Assembly (NCBI RefSeq): GCF_052103615.1
Contig: NZ_JBQEKA010000131.1
Coordinates: 1-5,289 of the forward strand
Direction: 5' to 3'
Source: Kerstersia sp052103615
GTDB lineage: Bacteria; Pseudomonadota; Gammaproteobacteria; Burkholderiales; Burkholderiaceae_B
DNA length: 5,289 nt
Shown: positions 1 through 5,084 of the stretch, one piece after another
How the letters are laid out: every line of letters starts with the position of its first letter
How positions within the stretch are numbered: the first letter of the stretch is position 1
Made by a program: the position numbers and the translations under genes
The notes under the pieces: model-generated
Databases searched by the model: none
The model's input: the letters and a program-made list of their open reading frames with translations, nothing else
What the model was told of the DNA's origin: nothing

Positions 1-239
1 TGGTTTTTTTTGGGAACGATTCGGGCCTGGGGCGGCTGGTGCCAGGGAGGGCCGCAAGGCGCTGAAATTACGGGAAAAGGCAGCGGTTTTTTTGCTGTTT
101 TTCTGGTTTTTGATGGGGGTTGAAACTGGGATTTTCCGGTCAGTTTTTGAGCGGGTGTTTGGCGGTTTTGGCTGCGTTTGGCGGGTGTTATTTTCTAGGG
201 TTTTTCATATATTGAAATGCGTCTGGCACCTGTTAGGAA

Positions 240-255
240 ATACTACATATGGGGT
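240..255 (+). promoter_or_regulatory. candidate NrdR box 1
   Basis: The 16-mer ATACTACATATGGGGT matches the proteobacterial NrdR-box pattern, about acaCwATATaTwGtgt as I recall it, at roughly 12 of 16 positions, including the central C-w-A-x-A-T-A-T. NrdR is the ATP-cone repressor of ribonucleotide reductase genes and binds such boxes in pairs. The second candidate starts 30 bp further on, close to three helical turns, which fits paired binding. The match is by eye. The distance to nrdA (about 600 nt) is larger than usual for such boxes. Confidence 0.45.
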
Positions 256-268
256 TTTCTATAGAAAA
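255..268. repeat. perfect 14-bp palindrome between the NrdR-like boxes
   Basis: TTTTCTATAGAAAA is a perfect palindrome that exactly fills the gap between the two NrdR-like boxes. The flanks add a second possible pairing, GGGTTTT (252-258) with AAAACCC (267-273). The element could be an operator for another dimeric regulator, part of the promoter with TATAGA as a -10, or a by-product of the paired-box dyad. I do not recognise a specific regulator. Confidence 0.5.
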
Positions 269-269
269 A

Positions 270-285
270 ACCCTATATATCGGCG
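270..285 (+). promoter_or_regulatory. candidate NrdR box 2
   Basis: ACCCTATATATCGGCG holds the core CTATATATCG, one base off the ideal CTATATATAG core, but its right flank matches the consensus poorly. It lies 14 bp after the first candidate box. Together the two sites form an imperfect dyad: the 14-mer at 245-258 equals the reverse complement of 267-280 at 12 of 14 positions. NrdR boxes normally overlap or adjoin the promoter they repress. No good sigma-70 promoter stands out here; TATAGA at 260-265 is a possible -10 without a convincing -35. Confidence 0.45.
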
Positions 286-324
286 TTTTGCTGGCGGACG
301 CCTGTTCTTTTTTTATTATTTTTT
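282..324 (+). terminator. hairpin plus T-run, possible terminator or attenuator
   Basis: GGCGT (282-286) can pair with ACGCC (298-302) across an 11-nt loop. It is followed by TGTTC and then a long T-rich run (T at 308-314, ATTATT, then T to 324). The stem is only 5 bp, so efficiency is uncertain. It directly follows the NrdR-like boxes. It could therefore end a transcript entering from the left, or cause early termination of the nrdA leader. Confidence 0.3.
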
Positions 325-325
325 C

Positions 326-359
326 TGCTCGTTTTCTGAGCATTTCCTGAGCCAGGAAA
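326..359 (+). repeat. two tandem hairpins in the nrdA upstream region
   Basis: The first hairpin is TGCTC (326-330) with GAGCA (338-342), loop of 7 nt. Immediately after it, TTTCCTG (343-349) pairs perfectly with CAGGAAA (353-359) around the triloop AGC. The second is compact and stable. Neither has a T-run after it on the + strand, so they are not terminators in that direction. They may be leader RNA structure. The function is unknown. Confidence 0.5.
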
Positions 360-421
360 CAGGCCGGATCGGGCGCAAGGCCAGCGCTCATCAGGCTTAC
401 GCGGTTCCGGGCAGGCAGCGC

Positions 422-458
422 CTGGTTTCGCCTACCTCTTTTGGCGCGGAAAAACCAG
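422..458 (+). repeat. long bulged hairpin in the nrdA upstream region
   Basis: CTGGTTT (422-428) pairs with AAACCAG (452-458), and the stem continues with CGCC (429-432) to GGCG (443-446). There is a 10-nt loop (433-442) and a 5-nt bulge on the 3' side (447-451). A competing pairing of GCGCC (418-422) with GGCGC (443-447) is possible, as is a small hairpin CAGGC (412-416)/GCCTG (420-424). These overlapping alternatives would allow a switch between folds, but I recognise no known riboswitch class. Confidence 0.4.
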
Positions 459-726
459 TCTTTAAAGTTCCCCAGCCACGCGATAAACTCGCTTCGACTC
501 TGTTCAGTCCCCACGCCGCAGCGCCGTGTTTTCCGGCAGAGTACGCTTCCCGTGAACGGATGACAGAGCCATGTTCCCCCTCCGGCGTTCAGGCAAGTTG
601 AAGACGACCTGTCCATACCAAAGGGACTCTCACCGTTTGTTGTGCCACTGTTTATTGTTACCAGGATTGCCCTGGCGACAGGCCATGCATGCGATGAGGG
701 GCTTTTTTTTGTGGGCAGGGACATAC

Positions 727-743
727 AGCACTGCTCCAGTGCT
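727..743 (+). repeat. perfect 7-bp hairpin
   Basis: AGCACTG (727-733) pairs perfectly with CAGTGCT (737-743) around the triloop CTC. It lies 107 nt before the nrdA start codon and just after a T8 tract (703-710). It is not followed by T residues. It could be an operator for a dimeric protein or an RNA hairpin. The function is unknown. Confidence 0.5.
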
Positions 744-746
744 ACG

Positions 747-770
747 GCAACACTGTTAGCTGCAACACTG
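747..770 (+). repeat. direct repeat GCAACACTG, two copies
   Basis: GCAACACTG occurs at 747-755 and again at 762-770, a 15-bp period. The same 9-mer occurs once more at 3405-3413, shortly before the nrdB start codon. There and in the second copy here it is followed by A, giving the shared 10-mer GCAACACTGA. A shared regulatory or mRNA motif is possible, but chance cannot be ruled out for so short a word. Confidence 0.4.
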
Positions 771-797
771 ATTATTTTGACGAACTCATTGTGCTCC

Positions 798-818
798 GCC
801 TGCCGCTGCTCCGCAGGC
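798..818 (+). repeat. small hairpin upstream of the nrdA ribosome binding site
   Basis: GCCTGC (798-803) pairs with GCAGGC (813-818) across a 9-nt loop. It ends 19 nt before the nrdA Shine-Dalgarno sequence and leaves that sequence unpaired. A role in mRNA stability or translation is possible but unproven. Confidence 0.35.
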
Positions 819-837
819 CGGGGTTGTTCCACCGACG

Positions 838-842
838 AAAGG
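838..842 (+). promoter_or_regulatory. ribosome binding site of nrdA
   Basis: AAAGG lies 8 nt before the ATG at 851 and decides the start. The in-frame GTG at 791 would add 20 residues with no counterpart in E. coli NrdA. The next ATG, at 869, has no comparable upstream signal. Confidence 0.75.
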
Positions 843-850
843 TTTTTCCA

Positions 851-3130
851 ATGACGAAATACGAGACGATGAAAGTGACCAAGCGCGACGGGCGCCAGGA
901 GTCAATCAACCTCGACAAGATTCATCGTGTCATTACCTGGGCCGCCGAAGGCCTGGACAATGTCTCGGTTTCGCAGGTGGAGCTGAAGTCCCATATCCAG
1001 TTCTACGACGGTATCCGTACCGATGATATTCACGAAACCATCATCAAGTCGGCTGCCGACCTGATTTCGGAAGATACGCCCGATTACCAGTACCTCGCCG
1101 CCCGTCTGGCGATTTTCCATTTGCGCAAGATCGCTTTCGGCCAGTTCGAGCCGCCGCACCTGCTGGAGCATGTGCGCAAGCTGACGGCCATGGGCAAGTA
1201 CGATGAGCATCTGCTGAAAGATTACGATGACGCCGAGTTCGAGGAACTCAACGGCTATATCGACCACTGGCGCGATATGGATTTCGCCTATGCCGCCGTG
1301 AAGCAGCTGGAAGGCAAGTACCTGGTACAGAACCGGGTGACCAAGCAGCTCTACGAGAGCCCGCAGTTCCTGTATATCCTGGTGGCCATGTGCCTGTTCT
1401 CCAAGTACCCCAAGGAGACCCGCCTGGATTACATCAAGCGCTTCTACGATGCCGTGTCGCGCTTCAAGATTTCCCTGCCCACGCCCATCATGTCCGGCGT
1501 GCGCACCCCGACGCGCCAGTTCAGCTCCTGCGTGCTGATCGAGTGCGGCGATAGCCTGGATAGCATCAACGCCACGACCAGCGCCATTGTGCGCTATGTG
1601 TCGCAGCGCGCCGGTATCGGTATCAACGGCGGCCGCATCCGCGCGCTGGGCAGCGAGATCCGCGGCGGCGAGGCGCAGCATACCGGCTGCATTCCGTTCT
1701 ACAAGATGTTCCAGGCTGCCGTGAAGTCCTGCTCGCAAGGCGGTGTGCGCGGCGGCGCGGCGACCCTGTTCTACCCCTTGTGGCATCTGGAAGTCGAATC
1801 GCTGCTGGTGCTGAAGAACAACCGCGGCATCGAGGAAAACCGTATCCGCCACCTGGATTACGGCGTGCAGATCAACCGCCTGCTGTATCAGCGCCTGATC
1901 AAGGGCCAGAACATTACCCTGTTCTCGCCGCACGATGTGCCGGGCATGTATGACGCCTTCTTCGCAGACCAGGACGAGTTCGAGCGCCTGTATCTGCAAT
2001 ACGAAGCCGATCCGGCCATTCGCAAGCGTACGCTGCCGGCGACCGAACTGTTCTCGCTGGTGATGCAGGAGCGCGCCGGCACGGGCCGTATCTATATCCA
2101 GAACGTTGACCATTGCAATACGCATAGCCCGTTTGATCCGGCCGTGGCTCCCGTGCGCCAGTCCAATCTGTGCATGGAAATCGCGCTGCCGACCAAGGAG
2201 CTCGACGATATCAATGACCCGGATGGCGAAATCGCGCTCTGCACGCTGTCGGCCTTCAACCTGGGCGCCCTGGAGTCGCTCGACGAGCTGGAAGGGCTGG
2301 CCGATCTGGCCGTGCGTGCCCTGGATGCCCTGTTGGACTACCAGGACTATCCGGTCAAGGCCGCGCTGAATGCCACCGAGAAGCGCCGTTCGCTGGGGGT
2401 TGGCGTCATCAACTATGCCTACTACCTGGCCAAGAATGGCACGCGTTATTCGGATGCCGCCGCGATCGGCCTGACACACCGTACGTTCGAAGCGATTCAG
2501 TACTATCTGCTGAAGGCATCGGTGCAGTTGTCGCGTGAGTACGGCCCCTGCAAGGCCTTCAACGAAACGACTTATGCCAAGGGCGTTTTGCCGGTCGATA
2601 CCTACAAGCGCGATCTGGATACTTTCTGCACGGAGCCGCTGCACCTGGATTGGGAATCGCTGCGCCGCGACATCCAGCAACACGGTCTGCGCAACTCGAC
2701 GCTGACCGCGCTGATGCCCTCGGAAACCTCCAGCCAGATCGCCAACGCCACCAACGGCATCGAGCCGCCGCGCGGCCTGGTGTCGGTGAAGCAATCCAAG
2801 GATGGCATCCTGCGCCAAGTGGTGCCGGATTTCCCGCGCCTGCGCAATCAGTACGAACTGCTGTGGCAAATGCCGAGCAACGAGGGCTACCTGAAACTGG
2901 TGGGTGTCATGCAGAAGTTCGTGGACCAGTCGATTTCGGCCAACACGAACTACGATCCGCAACGTTTCGAGGGCGGCCGCGTTCCCATGAAGCAACTGCT
3001 CAAGGATCTGCTGCAAGCCTATAAGTACGGCCTGAAGACGCTGTACTACCACAACACCCGCGACGGTGCGGCAGACGCCCAGGCAGAAGCCGAGGATGAC
3101 TCCTGCGCAGGCGGCGCTTGCAAGATTTGA
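851..3130 (+). CDS. nrdA: ribonucleoside-diphosphate reductase class Ia, alpha subunit
   Basis: This 759-residue protein is the large subunit of aerobic class Ia ribonucleotide reductase. It reduces ribonucleoside diphosphates to deoxy forms in the cytoplasm, using the radical held by NrdB. Its length and sequence follow E. coli NrdA (761 residues) almost throughout. An N-terminal ATP cone (about residues 6-97) keeps K11, R12, E17, N20, K23, H61 and K93, so activity control by ATP/dATP is expected. The ten-stranded barrel follows. The thiyl-radical cysteine is C441, with N439 and E443 beside it, and the active-site disulfide pair is C227 and C464. Specificity loop 2 lies around C294-R300. Y732 and Y733 receive the radical from NrdB. 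The C-terminal shuttle cysteines are C752 and C757, in a tail ending CKI that is served by thioredoxin or glutaredoxin. Nothing is missing or broken. The start at 851 rests on AAAGG 8 nt upstream. nrdB follows after 289 nt. Confidence 0.98.
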   Translation: MTKYETMKVTKRDGRQESINLDKIHRVITWAAEGLDNVSVSQVELKSHIQFYDGIRTDDIHETIIKSAADLISEDTPDYQYLAARLAIFHLRKIAFGQFEPPHLLEHVRKLTAMGKYDEHLLKDYDDAEFEELNGYIDHWRDMDFAYAAVKQLEGKYLVQNRVTKQLYESPQFLYILVAMCLFSKYPKETRLDYIKRFYDAVSRFKISLPTPIMSGVRTPTRQFSSCVLIECGDSLDSINATTSAIVRYVSQRAGIGINGGRIRALGSEIRGGEAQHTGCIPFYKMFQAAVKSCSQGGVRGGAATLFYPLWHLEVESLLVLKNNRGIEENRIRHLDYGVQINRLLYQRLIKGQNITLFSPHDVPGMYDAFFADQDEFERLYLQYEADPAIRKRTLPATELFSLVMQERAGTGRIYIQNVDHCNTHSPFDPAVAPVRQSNLCMEIALPTKELDDINDPDGEIALCTLSAFNLGALESLDELEGLADLAVRALDALLDYQDYPVKAALNATEKRRSLGVGVINYAYYLAKNGTRYSDAAAIGLTHRTFEAIQYYLLKASVQLSREYGPCKAFNETTYAKGVLPVDTYKRDLDTFCTEPLHLDWESLRRDIQQHGLRNSTLTALMPSETSSQIANATNGIEPPRGLVSVKQSKDGILRQVVPDFPRLRNQYELLWQMPSNEGYLKLVGVMQKFVDQSISANTNYDPQRFEGGRVPMKQLLKDLLQAYKYGLKTLYYHNTRDGAADAQAEAEDDSCAGGACKI

Positions 3131-3419
3131 TGGCCGTCCGCCGCCGGTGCCTGGTTCAGTTGCCGGCAGGCGCGGCCTCTTCGACGGGCGGCTGGCGCAG
3201 CCGCGCCCCCGCCCAACCTGAACTCCCGGGCTGCGTGCCGCCCTAGCGGCAACAGCCGAGGCCGCCTGGTGCCAGGCAGCCACTACCCGGGCGGCACTGC
3301 TGTCCTTGCCCGCCCGCTGCGCGCCTGACGCCTCTTTAGCGCGCGCCAACAGCTCGCGCTGCCATCTGGCAGCGCGCCGCGGCCACTGCCGCCGTATTGC
3401 CGAAGCAACACTGACTATC
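3131..3419 (+). other. structured GC-rich nrdA-nrdB spacer
   Basis: These 289 nt separate nrdA from nrdB and hold no gene I can support. An in-frame TTG at 3306 would extend NrdB by 38 residues, but the extension is arginine- and alanine-rich and absent from E. coli NrdB. The spacer is very GC-rich and contains several inverted repeats: GCGGCTG/CAGCCGC (3188-3204, loop GCG), TGCCGC/GCGGCA (3236-3251), GCCTG/CAGGC (3264-3277, loop GTGC) and a perfect 9-bp stem at 3355-3376. None is followed by a T-run, so readthrough into nrdB is likely. I see no clear promoter. The hairpins may protect or process the mRNA to set the nrdA:nrdB ratio; that is inference. Confidence 0.6.
3355..3376 (+). repeat. 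perfect 9-bp hairpin before nrdB
   Basis: CGCGCTGCC (3355-3363) pairs perfectly with GGCAGCGCG (3368-3376) around the tetraloop ATCT. It ends 43 nt before the nrdB ATG. There is no T-run, so it is not an intrinsic terminator. The likely form is a stable mRNA stem that could block 3' exonucleases or mark a processing site. Confidence 0.6.
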
Positions 3420-4553
3420 ATGGCTTACAGTATTTTTTCCCGCACCGATAACGACCAGCTGAAAGAACCGATGTTCTTCGGCCAGCCCGTCAACGTCGCA
3501 CGCTATGACCAGCAGAAATACCCGATCTTCGAAAAACTGATCGAAAAGCAGCTGTCCTTTTTCTGGCGTCCCGAGGAAGTCGATATCTCGCAGGACCGCA
3601 TCGACTACCAGAATCTGCCCCAGCACGAAAAGCATATTTTCATCAGCAACCTGAAGTACCAGACGCTGCTGGATTCGATCCAGGGCCGCAGCCCCAATGT
3701 GGCGCTGCTGCCGCTGGTGTCGCTGCCTGAACTGGAAACCTGGATAGAAACCTGGGCGTTTTCGGAAACCATCCATTCCCGTTCATACACCCACATCATC
3801 CGCAACATCGTCAACGATCCTTCCGTCATCTTTGACGACATCGTGCGCAATGAAAACATCAAGCTGCGCGCCAACGATATTTCGTCCTACTACGACAACC
3901 TGATCCACCAGACCATGCTGTATTCGCAGCTGGGCGCAGGCGAGCACGTCATCAATGGCGAGTCGCGCCAGGTGAATCTGCGCGAACTGAAAAAGACGCT
4001 TTATCTGTGCCTAATGAACGTCAATATCCTGGAAGCGATCCGTTTCTATGTGAGCTTTGCCTGTTCCTTCGCCTTCGCAGAACGCAAGCTGATGGAAGGC
4101 AATGCCAAGATCATCCGCCTGATCGCGCGCGACGAAGCCCTGCACCTGACCGGCACGCAGCACATTCTGAATATCATGCGTTCCGGCCAGGACGACCCGG
4201 AATTCGCCGCGATTGCCCGCGAAGTGGAGCAGCAATGCTTTGATATGTTCCACGACGCCGCCGAGCAGGAAAAGCGCTGGGCCGATTATCTGTTCAAGGA
4301 CGGCTCCATGATCGGCCTGAACAAGGACATCCTGGCGCAGTATGTGGAATACATCACCAATATCCGCATGAGCGCGGTAGGCCTGAAACCTGCCTTCCCG
4401 AACGCCAAGAACAACCCCATTCCCTGGATCAACACCTGGCTGGCGTCCGATACGGTGCAGGTGGCGCCGCAAGAAGTCGAATTGAGTTCCTACCTGGTAG
4501 GCCAGATTGATGCCGAAGTGTCTGCCGACGACCTGAACGACTTCGAACTATGA
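3420..4553 (+). CDS. nrdB: ribonucleoside-diphosphate reductase class Ia, beta subunit
   Basis: This 377-residue protein is the small, radical-generating subunit of class Ia ribonucleotide reductase. It assembles a diferric-tyrosyl radical cofactor and sends the radical to NrdA in the alpha-beta complex. Counting the initiator Met, the iron ligands are D85, E116, H119, E205, E239 and H242, and the radical tyrosine is Y123, all at the same positions as in E. coli NrdB (376 residues). W49 and D238 of the radical-transfer path are present, as is the C-terminal relay tyrosine Y358 in SSYLVGQ. The acidic C-terminal tail (ending DDLNDFEL) is the peptide that docks to NrdA. The start ATG at 3420 matches the E. 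coli N-terminus (MAY). Its Shine-Dalgarno sequence is weak: only GAAG, 14 nt upstream. The stop overlaps the next start as ATGA. Confidence 0.98.
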   Translation: MAYSIFSRTDNDQLKEPMFFGQPVNVARYDQQKYPIFEKLIEKQLSFFWRPEEVDISQDRIDYQNLPQHEKHIFISNLKYQTLLDSIQGRSPNVALLPLVSLPELETWIETWAFSETIHSRSYTHIIRNIVNDPSVIFDDIVRNENIKLRANDISSYYDNLIHQTMLYSQLGAGEHVINGESRQVNLRELKKTLYLCLMNVNILEAIRFYVSFACSFAFAERKLMEGNAKIIRLIARDEALHLTGTQHILNIMRSGQDDPEFAAIAREVEQQCFDMFHDAAEQEKRWADYLFKDGSMIGLNKDILAQYVEYITNIRMSAVGLKPAFPNAKNNPIPWINTWLASDTVQVAPQEVELSSYLVGQIDAEVSADDLNDFEL

Positions 4554-4894
4554 GCAGTACCAAGACGCGCGTCACCTCTGTCTCCACGCGCGACAAGCAC
4601 TTCCACTTGCTGGAGGGTGAAACGCTGTTGGAAGGGCTGGAACGTACCGGCCATGAAGTGGAGTATCAATGCCGCAGCGGCTACTGCGGCATGTGCCGCA
4701 TGAGCCTGATCCAGGGCAGCGTCAGCTACGACTCCCCGCCCCTGGCCTTTGTCGGCCCCAGCGAAGTCCTGCCTTGCTGCTGCACACTGGACGCCCCTGT
4801 CACAGTGGATTGCGGTTTGCGCAGCGACCTGGACAGCCAGTTCGAACTGTTCCGCGAGGACCTGCTGGACGACCCTCAGCACCCGCAGCTCTAA
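4550..4894 (+). CDS. yfaE: 2Fe-2S ferredoxin for NrdB radical maintenance (YfaE type)
   Basis: This 114-residue protein is a plant-type 2Fe-2S ferredoxin. The cluster ligands are C41, C46 and C49 (pattern C-x4-C-x2-C in YQCRSGYCGMC) plus one cysteine of the CCC run at 76-78, most likely C76 by comparison with plant ferredoxins. E. coli YfaE, encoded next to nrdB, has the same YQC-x4-C-x2-C and LPCCC motifs with the same 26-residue gap. YfaE reduces the iron centre of NrdB so the tyrosyl radical can be formed or restored, and the same role is expected here. The gene starts inside the nrdB stop codon (ATGA) with no good Shine-Dalgarno sequence of its own, which suggests translational coupling. 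Compared with E. coli YfaE (84 residues) it has a somewhat longer N-terminus and an extra C-terminal tail of about 25 residues (from about 89) rich in Asp, Glu and Leu. Confidence 0.93.
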   Translation: MSSTKTRVTSVSTRDKHFHLLEGETLLEGLERTGHEVEYQCRSGYCGMCRMSLIQGSVSYDSPPLAFVGPSEVLPCCCTLDAPVTVDCGLRSDLDSQFELFREDLLDDPQHPQL

Positions 4895-4908
4895 GCCGCT
4901 TACGCGGC
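4895..4908 (+). repeat. small hairpin right after the ferredoxin stop
   Basis: GCCGC (4895-4899) pairs with GCGGC (4904-4908) around TTAC, starting at the base after the TAA stop. There is no T-run. The true terminator lies 24 nt further on. Confidence 0.35.
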
Positions 4909-4931
4909 AGGGCAATCCCCGCTGAATAGAC

Positions 4932-4971
4932 AAAGCCCCCGCCGTGCAATGAGGCACGGCGGGGGCTTTTT
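4932..4971 (+). terminator. strong intrinsic terminator of the nrdA-nrdB-yfaE operon
   Basis: A perfect 13-bp GC-rich stem joins 4935-4947 (GCCCCCGCCGTGC) to 4954-4966 around the loop AATGAG. It extends by three A-T pairs (4932-4934 with 4967-4969), and the T-run TTTTT (4967-4971) follows. It lies 38 nt after the ferredoxin stop. Because AAA flanks the left arm, the minus-strand transcript of the convergent gene also meets the hairpin followed by TTT, so it may serve both directions, more weakly on the minus strand. Confidence 0.93.
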
Positions 4972-4977
4972 ACTTTA

Positions 4978-5084
4978 TGGCGCAGGCGGGCAGGCCACAT
5001 CGGCCCAGCCGCGCCATTTCAGGCCGACCGCAGGGGGGCTTGCGCCCGCCAGGCGCGCAAAACCGCCCCTCTGCCTCATACGTC
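4978..5084. other. convergent intergenic stretch
   Basis: About 107 nt lie between the operon terminator and the stop of the convergent minus-strand gene. I see no gene. One inverted repeat, TTGCGC (5040-5045) with GCGCAA (5055-5060), has no T-run on either side and is not a convincing terminator for the minus-strand gene. Confidence 0.5.

Larger units (their letters stand above)
1..850. other. long gene-free region upstream of nrdA
   Basis: This 850-nt stretch has no open frame that looks like a gene. The longer frames on both strands lack a convincing ribosome binding site, have erratic composition and give no recognisable domain. The left part (1-340) is T-rich and AT-richer than the genes. 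The right part (about 360-850) is GC-richer and full of short inverted repeats. It contains a probable NrdR-controlled region (240-285), a hairpin plus T-run (282-324), hairpins at 326-342, 343-359, 422-458, 727-743 and 798-818, a T8 tract at 703-710 and short direct repeats at 747-770. I infer that most of it is the control region and untranslated leader of nrdA. A degraded former gene or an uncharacterised small RNA cannot be excluded. Confidence 0.6.

Noticed and set aside
36..45. CTGGTGCCAG also found at 3266-3275
   Set aside because: It is a short, GC-rich near-palindrome with only two copies and different surroundings, so chance is sufficient.
224..239. TGGCAC at 224-229 as a sigma-54 promoter -24 element
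   Set aside because: The -12 element should read about TTGC 5 nt later, but the sequence there is AGGA.
212..241. TTGAAA at 212-217 as a sigma-70 -35 box
   Set aside because: At spacings of 16-18 bp the -10 positions read TAGGAA, AGGAAA or GGAAAT, which are too far from TATAAT to call a promoter.
350..365. AGCCAGGAAACAGGCC resembles the B12 box at the 3' end of cobalamin riboswitches, which do occur before some nrdAB operons
   Set aside because: The rest of the aptamer core (GGGAA, GGTG-x-A-x-TCC, CCCGC-ACTGT) is not found in the 300 nt upstream. The match is largely explained by the hairpin TTTCCTG/CAGGAAA.
92..601. 169-codon + strand frame in the upstream region
   Set aside because: It crosses the NrdR-like boxes and hairpins and shifts abruptly from Phe/Val/Gly-rich to mixed composition. 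It also lacks a Shine-Dalgarno sequence and resembles no family I know.
458..640. Minus-strand sequences such as CGGTGAGAGTCC (624-635) and GGGAAGCG recall parts of cobalamin riboswitches
   Set aside because: The elements are in the wrong order and spacing, there is no B12 box after them, and no gene follows on the minus strand within the window.
233..832. 199-codon minus-strand frame in the upstream region
   Set aside because: It has no recognisable domain, mixed composition and an end inside the AT-rich control region. It would place a gene antisense to the nrdA leader with no supporting signal.
3306..3419. Upstream TTG start giving NrdB 38 extra residues
   Set aside because: The extension is not like NrdB family N-termini, and the ATG at 3420 aligns exactly with the E. 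coli start.
902..3421. Minus-strand open frame of 839 codons covering nearly all of nrdA
   Set aside because: It lies opposite a certain gene, and its composition (rich in Arg, Gln, Ala, His, Leu, Val) is typical of an antisense frame over GC-rich third codon positions. No domain or ribosome binding site is visible.
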